A stretch of 64,000 nt of DNA. It comes from Loktanella salsilacus (GTDB taxonomy: Bacteria > Pseudomonadota > Alphaproteobacteria > Rhodobacterales > Rhodobacteraceae). The first letter of the stretch is position 1, and each line of letters opens with the position of its first letter. This document shows positions 53,598 through 61,990 of this stretch, piece after piece. The stretch is from positions 186,001 through 250,000 of the forward strand of contig NZ_FOTF01000003.1 in assembly GCF_900114485.1 (NCBI RefSeq), read 5' to 3'. The position numbers and the translations under genes were made by a program. Below the pieces are notes generated by a model. The model ran no database searches. It was not told where the DNA came from and worked only from the letters and a program-made list of their open reading frames with translations.

Positions 53598-55310
53598 TCA
53601 GCTGAGTTCGAACTTCGCAGCAATGGTCTCCTTCGTGCCACACAAGTAGAGCATGCTCTTTGCGCGTGAGAGGCCAACGTAAAAAGTCTCACGATCACGC
53701 TCTGTGTCACAATCTGAAAACTCCCATACGATTGTCACCGCACGTTCGAGGCCCTTGAACCTGGCCACGGTGTCCACGGTAAGGCCATTGGGGCCATAGT
53801 CCTCGATGCGGCCCAGCCGAATAGAATTTGGCAACGGGCACTGGCTGAGCAACTTCTCGCAAGTGTCCCGATTAACGGCAGTGCAGAGCAAGACGGCAAT
53901 ATCATGCGCCGGAATGCCTTCTAACTGCGTAAGCCGGGTGACAAGCTGGGCAATTTGTCGTGCTTGAAGCTCCAGCGTTGGTGCCTTGATAAACTCTACA
54001 GGTAAGCCGGCTATCGCCGATTTTTGCACCGGACCCCCACGGTAGTGCAAGTAAGCAGCATCATGAATGGCCGCCGTGTTTCGACAGTTGCGATCAAGAA
54101 CGAGTGGTTCGCCCAGCACCGGAATGCTGGCTGAGCGGCGATAAATATCTTGGTTTTCATCGAGGAAGACATAAAGCAGTCCGTCCTCAAGGTCCGTTAG
54201 AAGCATTTCGACGGGTAGCCAGAAATCATCGGCAAAATCTTGTGCTTCGTCCACAATTACTGCGTCGTAAATCGCTCCGCTATGATCAACGGCGTTCGAG
54301 AGCGCGATCGGCATAAGTTCATTGTAGAGGTCCGCGCCCGGATAGTCCCGCTGAGCTTCGGCCAGATAATCGGTCCCGTGCTCGGCCAACACCTTTCGGG
54401 TCCACAAATCGCAGACCTGATGAAATGAGGCGACATCCAAGCCTTCGATTTTTGCACATTGTTCACGCAAGTGGTCGGCCAGGCCACGGTTGTAACACAG
54501 AAGCAGAACTCGCATCCCTTCGCGTGCAAGGCGAACGGCTTTCTCCCTGGCAATCAAGGTTTTCCCTGTGCCTGCACCACCAGCAATAACAACCCTTCGT
54601 TGCCGACGAAGGAAATCAAGGATACCCGCTTGGCGGTCGGTTAATTCTATACGCATCTCCTCTTCTTCCAATAGCCTGGTCGAAAGCAGAGGCCGGGTCG
54701 TGGCGGTCCTTGCAAAAATATCAATGAAGGCATGCAATCCGTTTTGACGGATGGCCACAAGGTCGCCTGAGTTACTTGCGGACCAATAGCTGAAAGCTTT
54801 TTCTGTCCATTCAGACAGTGATGAGAGGTCACTCTGATCACCAATCAAATCTGCGGGGCTGGCTGGATCACTAAGGCGGCCAGCGTCTCCAACGTCGGGA
54901 AAAAACGCAGCGTGGCCGAGGCTGATACGACCAATGCGCAGTCTCTGCCATGTCTGAGATTCATTTAATTTCTCGAGCAACGCGTATTTTGCAGTTTTAG
55001 CCTGCTCAAAGGGGTTCTTAATGATGTGGCTTTTTCCGCCTGCGTCCGTCGAGGTCCACGAACCCTTTGTCGCATCTCGTGTGATCTGACCTCCCTTAAC
55101 CTCGACGACCAAGATGCCGTTGGACGGGTGAACGATAATAATATCTGCTTCACCGTCGCGTGGCCCTTTGCCGTGAGGCCGGGAGATCCAAGCAATCGAG
55201 TGAAAGATTGTGTATTGGGGCCCGAGTTGATCGGCCAATGCGCGGAAGAGGATCAGCTCTGCGCGAGATTTAGATCGAGCAAGGTGTGCGTCGGGAAAAC
55301 AGGTTGCCAT
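53598..55310 (-). CDS. NERD-domain SF1 (UvrD/Rep-like) helicase
   Basis: A 570-residue protein joining a nuclease-related domain to a helicase. Residues 13-115 are NERD (SKSRAELILFRAL; Asp56 in GEADIIIV; Glu70-Val-Lys72 in VVEVKGG), an active-looking PD-(D/E)XK pattern. From residue 225 an SF1 motor follows: Walker A GAGTGKT (245-251), DEAQ (354-357), DENQDIYRR, RNCRNT, DTVARFKGLER and the C-terminal GLSRAKSMLYLCG. It starts inside the stop of the 1618-residue ATPase gene (TAATG), so the two are translationally coupled and probably act together. NERD helicases recur in defence loci. Confidence 0.85.
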   Translation of the reverse strand: MATCFPDAHLARSKSRAELILFRALADQLGPQYTIFHSIAWISRPHGKGPRDGEADIIIVHPSNGILVVEVKGGQITRDATKGSWTSTDAGGKSHIIKNPFEQAKTAKYALLEKLNESQTWQRLRIGRISLGHAAFFPDVGDAGRLSDPASPADLIGDQSDLSSLSEWTEKAFSYWSASNSGDLVAIRQNGLHAFIDIFARTATTRPLLSTRLLEEEEMRIELTDRQAGILDFLRRQRRVVIAGGAGTGKTLIAREKAVRLAREGMRVLLLCYNRGLADHLREQCAKIEGLDVASFHQVCDLWTRKVLAEHGTDYLAEAQRDYPGADLYNELMPIALSNAVDHSGAIYDAVIVDEAQDFADDFWLPVEMLLTDLEDGLLYVFLDENQDIYRRSASIPVLGEPLVLDRNCRNTAAIHDAAYLHYRGGPVQKSAIAGLPVEFIKAPTLELQARQIAQLVTRLTQLEGIPAHDIAVLLCTAVNRDTCEKLLSQCPLPNSIRLGRIEDYGPNGLTVDTVARFKGLERAVTIVWEFSDCDTERDRETFYVGLSRAKSMLYLCGTKETIAAKFELS

Positions 55311-58300
55311 TAGTCGATAAACTTTAATTTATTGAAGGGGAGAAATTTTTTGCCTTGAAAGCCGAAGTCGACTTTCGCGCTGGTCTGCAAGCCGGTCTTC
55401 TTGACTTCCAAGATGCGCCCGTCTCCCCATTGCGCATGATTTACGGTTGCTCCGATGCGAGCGTTTAGCTGCACTGTATCAGCGAGGCGTTCGGCGACAT
55501 CCTTCCAAGCAAAATCAAACCAGTATTCGTCGACCCGCTGAAACGGATTGTGAATTGCATAGAGTTGCTGCGCATTCGGGTCCAAAGCAGCCTCGACAAT
55601 GTAAAGCCAAAAGTCATCTGCGTTATTCTGGGCCATCGAAAACTGCGTCCGCGACATCTTGGTCCCGCGGGCGTTCCACGGCCCCCGCAGCCCCTTCACT
55701 TCGATTAGCCGCCGCTTCCCGTCAGTTTCGGTCGAAACAATGTCGAAACCGGGATTGAAGTGATCCTGTTCGATGGGCGATCTGCCCTGGTCGGCCTCGT
55801 AGCGCATAGCGCGTTCGATGGCACTGGCATCGATTTCCTTGTTCTCATCGACCGAATATTCGGTGCGATCTTCGTCGGGGCGATCATTGGTTCGGGCGAC
55901 ATAGGCAAGCATACGATTAGTCTTGAGTTTCCCCTGACGACCATTTTGAGCATTGGCGGATGAATGATCATTCTTTAATTTACGATCTATCGTAGGATGT
56001 TCCTCCGACATCATGCCAAATGGCTTTCCTCCGGTTTTGGATTTGTAGTCGTCAATCTTTGGAATGGCCTGGCTCGATCTATCGGTCTCTGGACGGCCTG
56101 ATTGGTCCCCAAACGGTTCAGTTTTTTGGGCGTGCAGGCTAATGTCATCGATCGTCGTCGATTTTGCTATAGTTAGTCGATTATTGATTTTTTCCCCTAA
56201 TCGTGAGACATCACTTTCGCCTAATTCCGAGGCATCGTGAGCTTGTGAGTTGACCGTTACTATTTTCCCTTGAGATTGAGCACCTGGAGAATTATCCTCA
56301 TCCTCAAAAAGCTCGTTGGGTCTTTCCAGAGCTGAATCTTCGGCGAGCTCCGTTAATTCGACTTCAGCGTCAAGGTCTTCGAGAGCACTTGCCTTTGCGC
56401 CATACCACCCTGAAGCAATTGGCGGTGAAAATCCACCTTCGATCAACAACGCTTCCGCTTCAGACCTGGTGCAGGAGTTGATCAAAAGAACCGCAGTGGT
56501 TGCGAGCGGCTTTATGTCCGTCTGTGGACAGAGGTGTTCTACAGAGAGAAATAATTGGCGGAATGCTGCTGCCCAAGTATTTTGGTTCATCGCAGAGCCA
56601 CGGATATGTAATGTGCCCTTTTCCAAGAAAGCTGCGGCAGTCACCGGAGGAGAAACAACCGGTGCGGCCCCCAAGTTGAGCTCAACTTGAATTTTCAATT
56701 CACGCGTCAAAGTCACCGAAAGGTCGTGTAAGTCCGCTCGCAAAGCTGACCGAGCGTCCTCATTGGGGGCGAGCCAAAGTAGCAGTTCGGAACGCTCTGC
56801 AAGAAGCGAGGTGGCGGAGGCATCGGGACTGCGATCAGGTTCTTGCGCCAGTTTTTGTGCGGCCAGGCTGCTTAAGGGACTAACACCAATTCTGTTGTAG
56901 AACCGATTGAGGCTGGCGCGGTCAGTTTGAGGCGGCGTTATCAGTTTGTCGTTAAGATCATTTCCAAATGGTTCGGCAAGAACATTTCGATCGATCCAAA
57001 GGACATCTTCAGGAAACGCTCCATTGCCATCTTGGTCGATGAGGCTGAGCCCTTCGGCAATAATTACAAGCGCGTCGGATAGGTCAACATCTTCTACCTC
57101 CTGCGCGCGGCAGATCTGAACAATACAACTTTCATGCAGCTGCCTAAATTCCTTTTCTGGCTCCGAATCGGAGGAGATTTCAACCATCAGCCGGGCAAAA
57201 TCCTTAGGACCTGGCGCGTTCCTGACACCCAGAAACTCATGCAGCATTTCTTGTCGACGCATTTCGGGGTTCGCGTTTTTCCAGTATCGGCCAGCGTCTG
57301 GCGCGGTCCAGAAGACCTCCGTCGCCTTCAGATAGCAATCAGCGCTTCGATCGAAAATATATGGCTCGTCCGCAAGGTATTCGATCTGCTCCAATTCTCG
57401 CTTATCTGAAACTGCCTCGTTCAGCAGTTCATAAGTCATAGGACTCGCCTTGGTGCCAGAGCTGACGCAGTATCTGAGATGAGAGACAATCGATGCGACT
57501 GGTGGCACTCGAGGCATATCGATTAAGCTCATGAATTCGATGTGCTGTCGACGCGGCCCTCGAAGTGCATTTAGTTCGATGATCGGGACTTGTGACTCGA
57601 AGCCGGGTGCCCGGCCCGCTTGGTAGACATCGGAGGGTAGATGAAACTGAGTCTCATCCCTTTCGCCACGTATCAAGGCAGGAAGAAATGCCACAGTCTT
57701 TAGTGCGGCTATACTTCGTTTGTCGTCTTCATCGGCACCAAGAAGAAAGTCGGAAATTTTATCGACTAAATTATTGAGCGACTTGACTGTATCATCATTA
57801 ATAATGCCAGCGTCTGCTATCTCTGTTATCCTGCGCAACATGTGACGAAGCGTTGGATGAACGGGCATTCTGAGTTCAGCCTCGAGAACGTCTCTGAATT
57901 GCATGCCTGCTCGGCTCTGCGGTAACCAACTATCTTCGAGCCAATTGTGAGGATCAGGTCCCAGAACGCGCTCGATATTGGGCGACCACTGGTAGCAGTC
58001 GATGGGTCTCGCAAAGATGCCGGCGCGCGTCGGGATAAAAGCTAATTTACGGAGTTGACGCATCACTCCGTCGTCAGTGAGTTCGCGCCGATACTGGACT
58101 ATCTGCTCGGCAATCGAACTGAATCCTTCCTGTTCAAGGCGATGTTCTGCAACAATACTCGGAATGTAGTCTGTGAGATATCTTCCGAAAGAAACAATGG
58201 GCACGTTAAGGATTTTTTCGGCGAAACACTCCATTCCAGGTGGAAAATGTTTTGTGTCAACAAATTCGAGATAACCAGTAGGGTCCTGAAATCCACCTGG

Positions 58301-60166
58301 CAGCTGCGCCCGTTCCGGATTAACGTATCCCCTCGGAGTTCGTAGAAAAGGCACTAATTTAAGCACATCGGTTACATGAGAGGGATCGGCTGGCAACGAA
58401 AATTGCAAAAGAAGTTCGTATAGGCTACCTGCGGATTCACCTTTAGTCCCCAACAAATCCTTTGCCATTTGCTCGGTCGTCAAGGCGTTACTGAGATCGG
58501 CTGCACACTGATCGAGATCATACTCATCCAATAGATTGCTAATGCCCGCGATTGCGATTGCATCGTGCGAAACAATCGGGCAATCCGTTACAAAATTCAG
58601 TAAAACATCGGCTTGAACGCCCTCTGGGAGCCGCCATACCTCTTTAGGCATTACTGGGTTTCCAGACGTATCCAGTAGGAAACATGCAGATTGTAGTCGG
58701 CTACAGATCTTTGAGGAATTATCATCCTCCAATTGGACAATCTCACCTACGAGTTGCCAAACTTGCGGTAGGTGAGGACGAAGCGCATCATCGCGCGATG
58801 GTGCTCGCTTCTCGATAGCACTGACAGCCATTTCTGCTGTAATAGTTCGCACACCCGCTGCCTCAAGGCTACGCCAAAACGGGCGGACTTTCTCGCTGAT
58901 TAACGGCAGCCCCAATTCCGAAAGCATTACGGAGGTGTCGTCTTGTTGAGTTTCACTGCTATAGAAAACTGAGTTCGGTTGTAACCACAGTCCAGATTCT
59001 GAAAAAACAGAATTTGTTTTTCTTGCAGCGTTCTCGAAAGCTTTCCAATAGCAACCAAAAATTTCGTCGTCTCGCTGTTCAAAGCAGCTTTCGCCGAGGC
59101 GCCAAAGGCCAATCGGACCGAGTTGCTCCCTCAACTGATCGAATGCGGCCCCCAATATATCGGCAGCGGCCTCGATTAGCGCTACGTTCCAGTGCCGTTC
59201 CTGACCTTGTCCGCGCAGAACGATATTTTTACGGCTCGACTCCGGGTAAAAATCCGCATTCAAATGCAGGGGTAACCGTGAGCTTTGTTCAGTTGGTAAG
59301 TATGCGAAGAGACGGCCGTTAACAGACTCTTCATCTGTATCGATGGCCAGAGTCACTTCTTCGCTTCGGTTGTGATTTTGTAGCTGGGGAAAGTCTTCGA
59401 ATAACTTTCTCTTTTCAATAATTTTACTTGCTGATGTCCTTAAGAGCAACCAGCGTTTTGTGAGCCCTGAAATGCCAAATTGTAAAACGAGGCTATTTAG
59501 ACCTCGCTCGATAACGAGACGTTCCGTTAAGGTGCCGCTACGATACACTTCAACTACTTTAATATGCCGCAAAAATAACATGCTCGAATTGATGGTTTCG
59601 AGAACTTTTTTTAGAACAATATCAGCGATGCCTGTAGGCACGGGCGACTGGTCAATCTCTTTCCGCACCAGTGTCTCATCAGTCGCCCAAGGCAGTTCGA
59701 ATTCAGTGTCATCACGATAGGGAATAATTTTCGGTTCAATTTGCGGCGCAGCGGGGTTGAGAACTAACTCGCAGTTTCCGGAGCGAATTATCGGAGTATC
59801 TGTTACTTGAAAAACTGATACGAAACCGATGCCGAAACGCCCAATTTGATTCGCTGACTCGAACTTACTGCGCGCACCCATCGTGCTGATCGCGTGAATA
59901 TTGCAGGACTTGTGGCTCCCAGACGGACCACCGCTTAATTTCCATTCACAAGTTTCGCCATACTTACCACAGTTTGTAAAGGTGGCAGAGTTTCTAATGA
60001 CTAACGCATCGTCGCGAACGTCGATGGTGAAGTGAGATGCCCCAGCGTCGTCGGCATTTTGAATAAGCTCCAACGCCATAATGTCATAGCCTTGCAAAGC
60101 CTTCAGCGACTGAGAGACTGTCCCGCTTAAGTCAGCGGTGTAGCGCATATTTAACGGCAGGCTCAT
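55310..60166 (-). CDS. Giant GHKL (sacsin/Hsp90-like) ATPase with DUF3883 domain and Tudor-like tail
   Basis: A 1618-residue cytosolic protein. The N-terminal GHKL ATPase has ELIQNADDAGA (33-43) and GRFGIGFVSVFQ (109-120), as in sacsin-type proteins. A long middle part of about 1100 residues has no motif I can name. Residues about 1290-1440 are a charged, low-complexity linker. Residues 1450-1560 match DUF3883, with Asp1475 in GFDIV and Glu1489-Val-Lys1491, a nuclease-like PD-(D/E)XK pattern. Residues 1570-1618 resemble the Tudor-like C-terminal domain of UvrD/PcrA (NHAQWGDGRILEV). Ribosome site AGGAGA at five bases. Base composition is more AT-rich than the core. Likely a defence effector or sensor with the NERD helicase. 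Confidence 0.85.
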   Translation of the reverse strand: MSLPLNMRYTADLSGTVSQSLKALQGYDIMALELIQNADDAGASHFTIDVRDDALVIRNSATFTNCGKYGETCEWKLSGGPSGSHKSCNIHAISTMGARSKFESANQIGRFGIGFVSVFQVTDTPIIRSGNCELVLNPAAPQIEPKIIPYRDDTEFELPWATDETLVRKEIDQSPVPTGIADIVLKKVLETINSSMLFLRHIKVVEVYRSGTLTERLVIERGLNSLVLQFGISGLTKRWLLLRTSASKIIEKRKLFEDFPQLQNHNRSEEVTLAIDTDEESVNGRLFAYLPTEQSSRLPLHLNADFYPESSRKNIVLRGQGQERHWNVALIEAAADILGAAFDQLREQLGPIGLWRLGESCFEQRDDEIFGCYWKAFENAARKTNSVFSESGLWLQPNSVFYSSETQQDDTSVMLSELGLPLISEKVRPFWRSLEAAGVRTITAEMAVSAIEKRAPSRDDALRPHLPQVWQLVGEIVQLEDDNSSKICSRLQSACFLLDTSGNPVMPKEVWRLPEGVQADVLLNFVTDCPIVSHDAIAIAGISNLLDEYDLDQCAADLSNALTTEQMAKDLLGTKGESAGSLYELLLQFSLPADPSHVTDVLKLVPFLRTPRGYVNPERAQLPGGFQDPTGYLEFVDTKHFPPGMECFAEKILNVPIVSFGRYLTDYIPSIVAEHRLEQEGFSSIAEQIVQYRRELTDDGVMRQLRKLAFIPTRAGIFARPIDCYQWSPNIERVLGPDPHNWLEDSWLPQSRAGMQFRDVLEAELRMPVHPTLRHMLRRITEIADAGIINDDTVKSLNNLVDKISDFLLGADEDDKRSIAALKTVAFLPALIRGERDETQFHLPSDVYQAGRAPGFESQVPIIELNALRGPRRQHIEFMSLIDMPRVPPVASIVSHLRYCVSSGTKASPMTYELLNEAVSDKRELEQIEYLADEPYIFDRSADCYLKATEVFWTAPDAGRYWKNANPEMRRQEMLHEFLGVRNAPGPKDFARLMVEISSDSEPEKEFRQLHESCIVQICRAQEVEDVDLSDALVIIAEGLSLIDQDGNGAFPEDVLWIDRNVLAEPFGNDLNDKLITPPQTDRASLNRFYNRIGVSPLSSLAAQKLAQEPDRSPDASATSLLAERSELLLWLAPNEDARSALRADLHDLSVTLTRELKIQVELNLGAAPVVSPPVTAAAFLEKGTLHIRGSAMNQNTWAAAFRQLFLSVEHLCPQTDIKPLATTAVLLINSCTRSEAEALLIEGGFSPPIASGWYGAKASALEDLDAEVELTELAEDSALERPNELFEDEDNSPGAQSQGKIVTVNSQAHDASELGESDVSRLGEKINNRLTIAKSTTIDDISLHAQKTEPFGDQSGRPETDRSSQAIPKIDDYKSKTGGKPFGMMSEEHPTIDRKLKNDHSSANAQNGRQGKLKTNRMLAYVARTNDRPDEDRTEYSVDENKEIDASAIERAMRYEADQGRSPIEQDHFNPGFDIVSTETDGKRRLIEVKGLRGPWNARGTKMSRTQFSMAQNNADDFWLYIVEAALDPNAQQLYAIHNPFQRVDEYWFDFAWKDVAERLADTVQLNARIGATVNHAQWGDGRILEVKKTGLQTSAKVDFGFQGKKFLPFNKLKFID

Positions 60167-60278
60167 TTCTTCTCCTAACTGGGGCGAGTGCGTTTAGCTA
60201 ATAACAACTACCAGATGATTTGCGCACAAAAGATGGCAGTTTCTTGTTCTTCGCTGATTGTGCCTGATTGTCCTGCCA
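60167..60278. other. Gap between the ATPase gene and the three-gene module
   Basis: A 112-bp AT-rich stretch with no gene or clear hairpin. A separate minus-strand promoter here is possible, so the ATPase-helicase pair and the three genes upstream may be one or two transcripts. Confidence 0.3.
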
Positions 60279-61004
60279 CTAAGCCCCGCTGAGGAGCACA
60301 TCGAGCGCGAGCGCCGTGGTCAATCCGACACCCAGATCGCCCATGGCAGCCCGCAATGCGCGTGGTTCGACTCGTCCGGCGCGGATTGCTTTGCTGGCGG
60401 CAAAAGCGGCGCTTACGAGAATGGAGTTGTCGGCGCCTTCGAACACCTCTTCGGGCACGCTTGTGCCCGGAAGAAGATGCAGGGCCTGACGCACGTCCGC
60501 TTCGAGTTCGACGTTGCTGTATCCGCTGCTGGAAATGCCCGGAAATAATCCGGCAACTTCGTCAGTCGCCAGAACGTCGATGCCCGGATACCGCGCTAGA
60601 TGCTCGTAGATGTGCTCCGGCGAAGCAACGGCCTTCAGCTGCACAGAGCCGATGATCTCGCCGTCCAACATGAATTCCACATCCGATCCCGGGTGGTTCG
60701 TGGCTTCCGGCAGCTGCGCCAAGACGAGGTCCCCGTCGGCGTTCTCCGCGGCTGCGAAAAGTAGCTCATGGTAGATGCCTTTGACGTTGGAGATCACGCC
60801 GCGCAATTGGTCCACATCGAGACCGGCCAGATATGTCGCCAAATCTGCATCACTCGCATCGCGAAGGCTACTCTTGGACCGGCGTAGCGCATCCAGAACG
60901 AGAGCCTCGTCTGCGCTCCATGCTCGGTCCGGATCATTCATAAGGCGCTGGAGCGTGACCGCCAATACGACAGCTGCACTGCGACGGCCTACGCTTTCGC
61001 CCAT
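60279..61004 (-). CDS. Unknown protein with PD-(D/E)XK-like pattern
   Basis: A 241-residue protein of no family I recognise. Residues 76-125 show a restriction-endonuclease-like arrangement: Glu80 in GIYHELLF, Asp108 in GSDVEF and Gln122-Leu-Lys124 in GSVQLKAV, matching an E, D, QxK active site. The C-terminal third is alanine- and glycine-rich and partly hydrophobic (GLTTALALDVLLSGA). ATG at 61004 lies inside the end of the upstream membrane-protein gene (16-base overlap), so translation is coupled. GC content is higher than in the ATPase gene, so the module may have its own origin. A nuclease role is inferred from the motif only. Confidence 0.55.
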   Translation of the reverse strand: MGESVGRRSAAVVLAVTLQRLMNDPDRAWSADEALVLDALRRSKSSLRDASDADLATYLAGLDVDQLRGVISNVKGIYHELLFAAAENADGDLVLAQLPEATNHPGSDVEFMLDGEIIGSVQLKAVASPEHIYEHLARYPGIDVLATDEVAGLFPGISSSGYSNVELEADVRQALHLLPGTSVPEEVFEGADNSILVSAAFAASKAIRAGRVEPRALRAAMGDLGVGLTTALALDVLLSGA

Positions 61005-61705
61005 ATCATGGCGATGCGGTCGAGACGCCGGACGGCGCGCGTCAAACGACGTCGCGGCCAGTAAGCCAAAGAACCATTTCGTGCCGCGCATCTGTTCTCT
61101 CCATCGATCCTGGGAACGTTAATGTAGTTTTCGTTGAGAGCTGCGATGAGCGGAGCAAGCCCAGTCTGAGCGAAAATGCGCATTTCAACGGGGAGGAGCG
61201 GGGACGCCTTTGCCTTCATGATACGCACCGGTGCTGCGAGACAAAGGGCAGCATACAGTGCAGCTTGCTCTTGTGATCCGAGGTCCGCGGTTGTCCTGCG
61301 GCGCCCGAAAATCCGCCGCCGCACCAAGAGCGCAATCGGGATGCCAGCGGCGAGCGCGCCGCCTGTGACCATCACGCTGCCCGCAGCCACGCCCATGCCG
61401 ACGCTGGAGCCGACCCAGTAAAGCGTTGCCGTCGTGGCTGCGGCACCGGAGAGGGTGGCGATTGCAGTGCCGGTGCTTGCAGCACCGAAGGCGGCGATAC
61501 CGCTGAATGTTCCAGCGACCACGCCGGCGGCGACAATCTTTGATGTTGCGACGCCGACGATTGTGAACGCAGTGCGGTTCGATTCTTGGAGGATGCCGCC
61601 TACCACGGCCGTGAGGGCTCCGTCGAGCGTTTCAAGATCCTTGGTAGCCGCACGTGCGCGTCTCAAGCGTGGGTTGAAAGCGCGGCGAGCCATATCAACT
61701 ATCAA
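60989..61705 (-). CDS. Unknown glycine/alanine-rich membrane protein
   Basis: A 238-residue protein with a basic N-terminus (residues 6-22), a continuous hydrophobic, Gly/Ala/Ser-rich region at residues 46-128 (about three to four membrane segments with glycine-zipper spacing, for example GVVAGTFSGIAAFGAAS), then RRRIFGRRR and a soluble C-terminal part. The pattern suggests a pore-like or membrane-anchoring protein. The start is TTG at 61705, supported by GAGGTGG four bases upstream and by a TTGA overlap with the preceding stop; ATG at 61693 is an alternative. Family not recognised. Confidence 0.55.
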   Translation of the reverse strand: MIVDMARRAFNPRLRRARAATKDLETLDGALTAVVGGILQESNRTAFTIVGVATSKIVAAGVVAGTFSGIAAFGAASTGTAIATLSGAAATTATLYWVGSSVGMGVAAGSVMVTGGALAAGIPIALLVRRRIFGRRRTTADLGSQEQAALYAALCLAAPVRIMKAKASPLLPVEMRIFAQTGLAPLIAALNENYINVPRIDGENRCAARNGSLAYWPRRRLTRAVRRLDRIAMIWAKA

Positions 61706-61872
61706 AGATCCACCTCATTTTCAGCATGGTTGCCGATCTTCTCACGCACCAACCAACTGGTCAGCGCCCCGAGCGCGTCCATACTTAAACTCTCTAAAGC
61801 GAGAGTGTCTTTCTCGATGGTATGCCCCACTTCGTCACCGTGAATCACGTCAAGATCATCGTGTCCAGCCAT
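61702..61872 (-). CDS. Small acidic protein (56 residues)
   Basis: A 56-residue, strongly acidic protein (MAGHDDLDVIHGDEVGHTIE at the start) with an amphipathic middle (TLALESLSMDALGALTSWLV). It has no signal or membrane helix. Its stop overlaps the start of the membrane-protein gene (TTGA), so it is the first gene of the three-gene module. Size and charge are compatible with an antitoxin or adaptor, but nothing proves this. A TTG start at 61887 is also possible. Confidence 0.45.
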   Translation of the reverse strand: MAGHDDLDVIHGDEVGHTIEKDTLALESLSMDALGALTSWLVREKIGNHAENEVDL

Positions 61873-61887
61873 TGTCAGTCCGATCAA

Positions 61888-61990
61888 CGTGAAGCTGTTT
61901 TTAACAGTATGAAATCAATTTGAGTTTTTAAACAATTCAAACCTGTATTGACATCGCGGCCAGGCGATTGGCCTATAAGCAAAAGTCAGG
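61888..61990. promoter_or_regulatory. AT-rich divergent promoter region of the defence genes
   Basis: The gap between the small acidic gene (leftward) and the HNH nuclease (rightward) is much more AT-rich than its surroundings. It holds an imperfect dyad (TTTGA...TCAAA) and a TTGACA followed after 20 bases by TATAAG (61948-61979) that could be the HNH promoter. A leftward promoter is likely but not definable. Confidence 0.35.
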
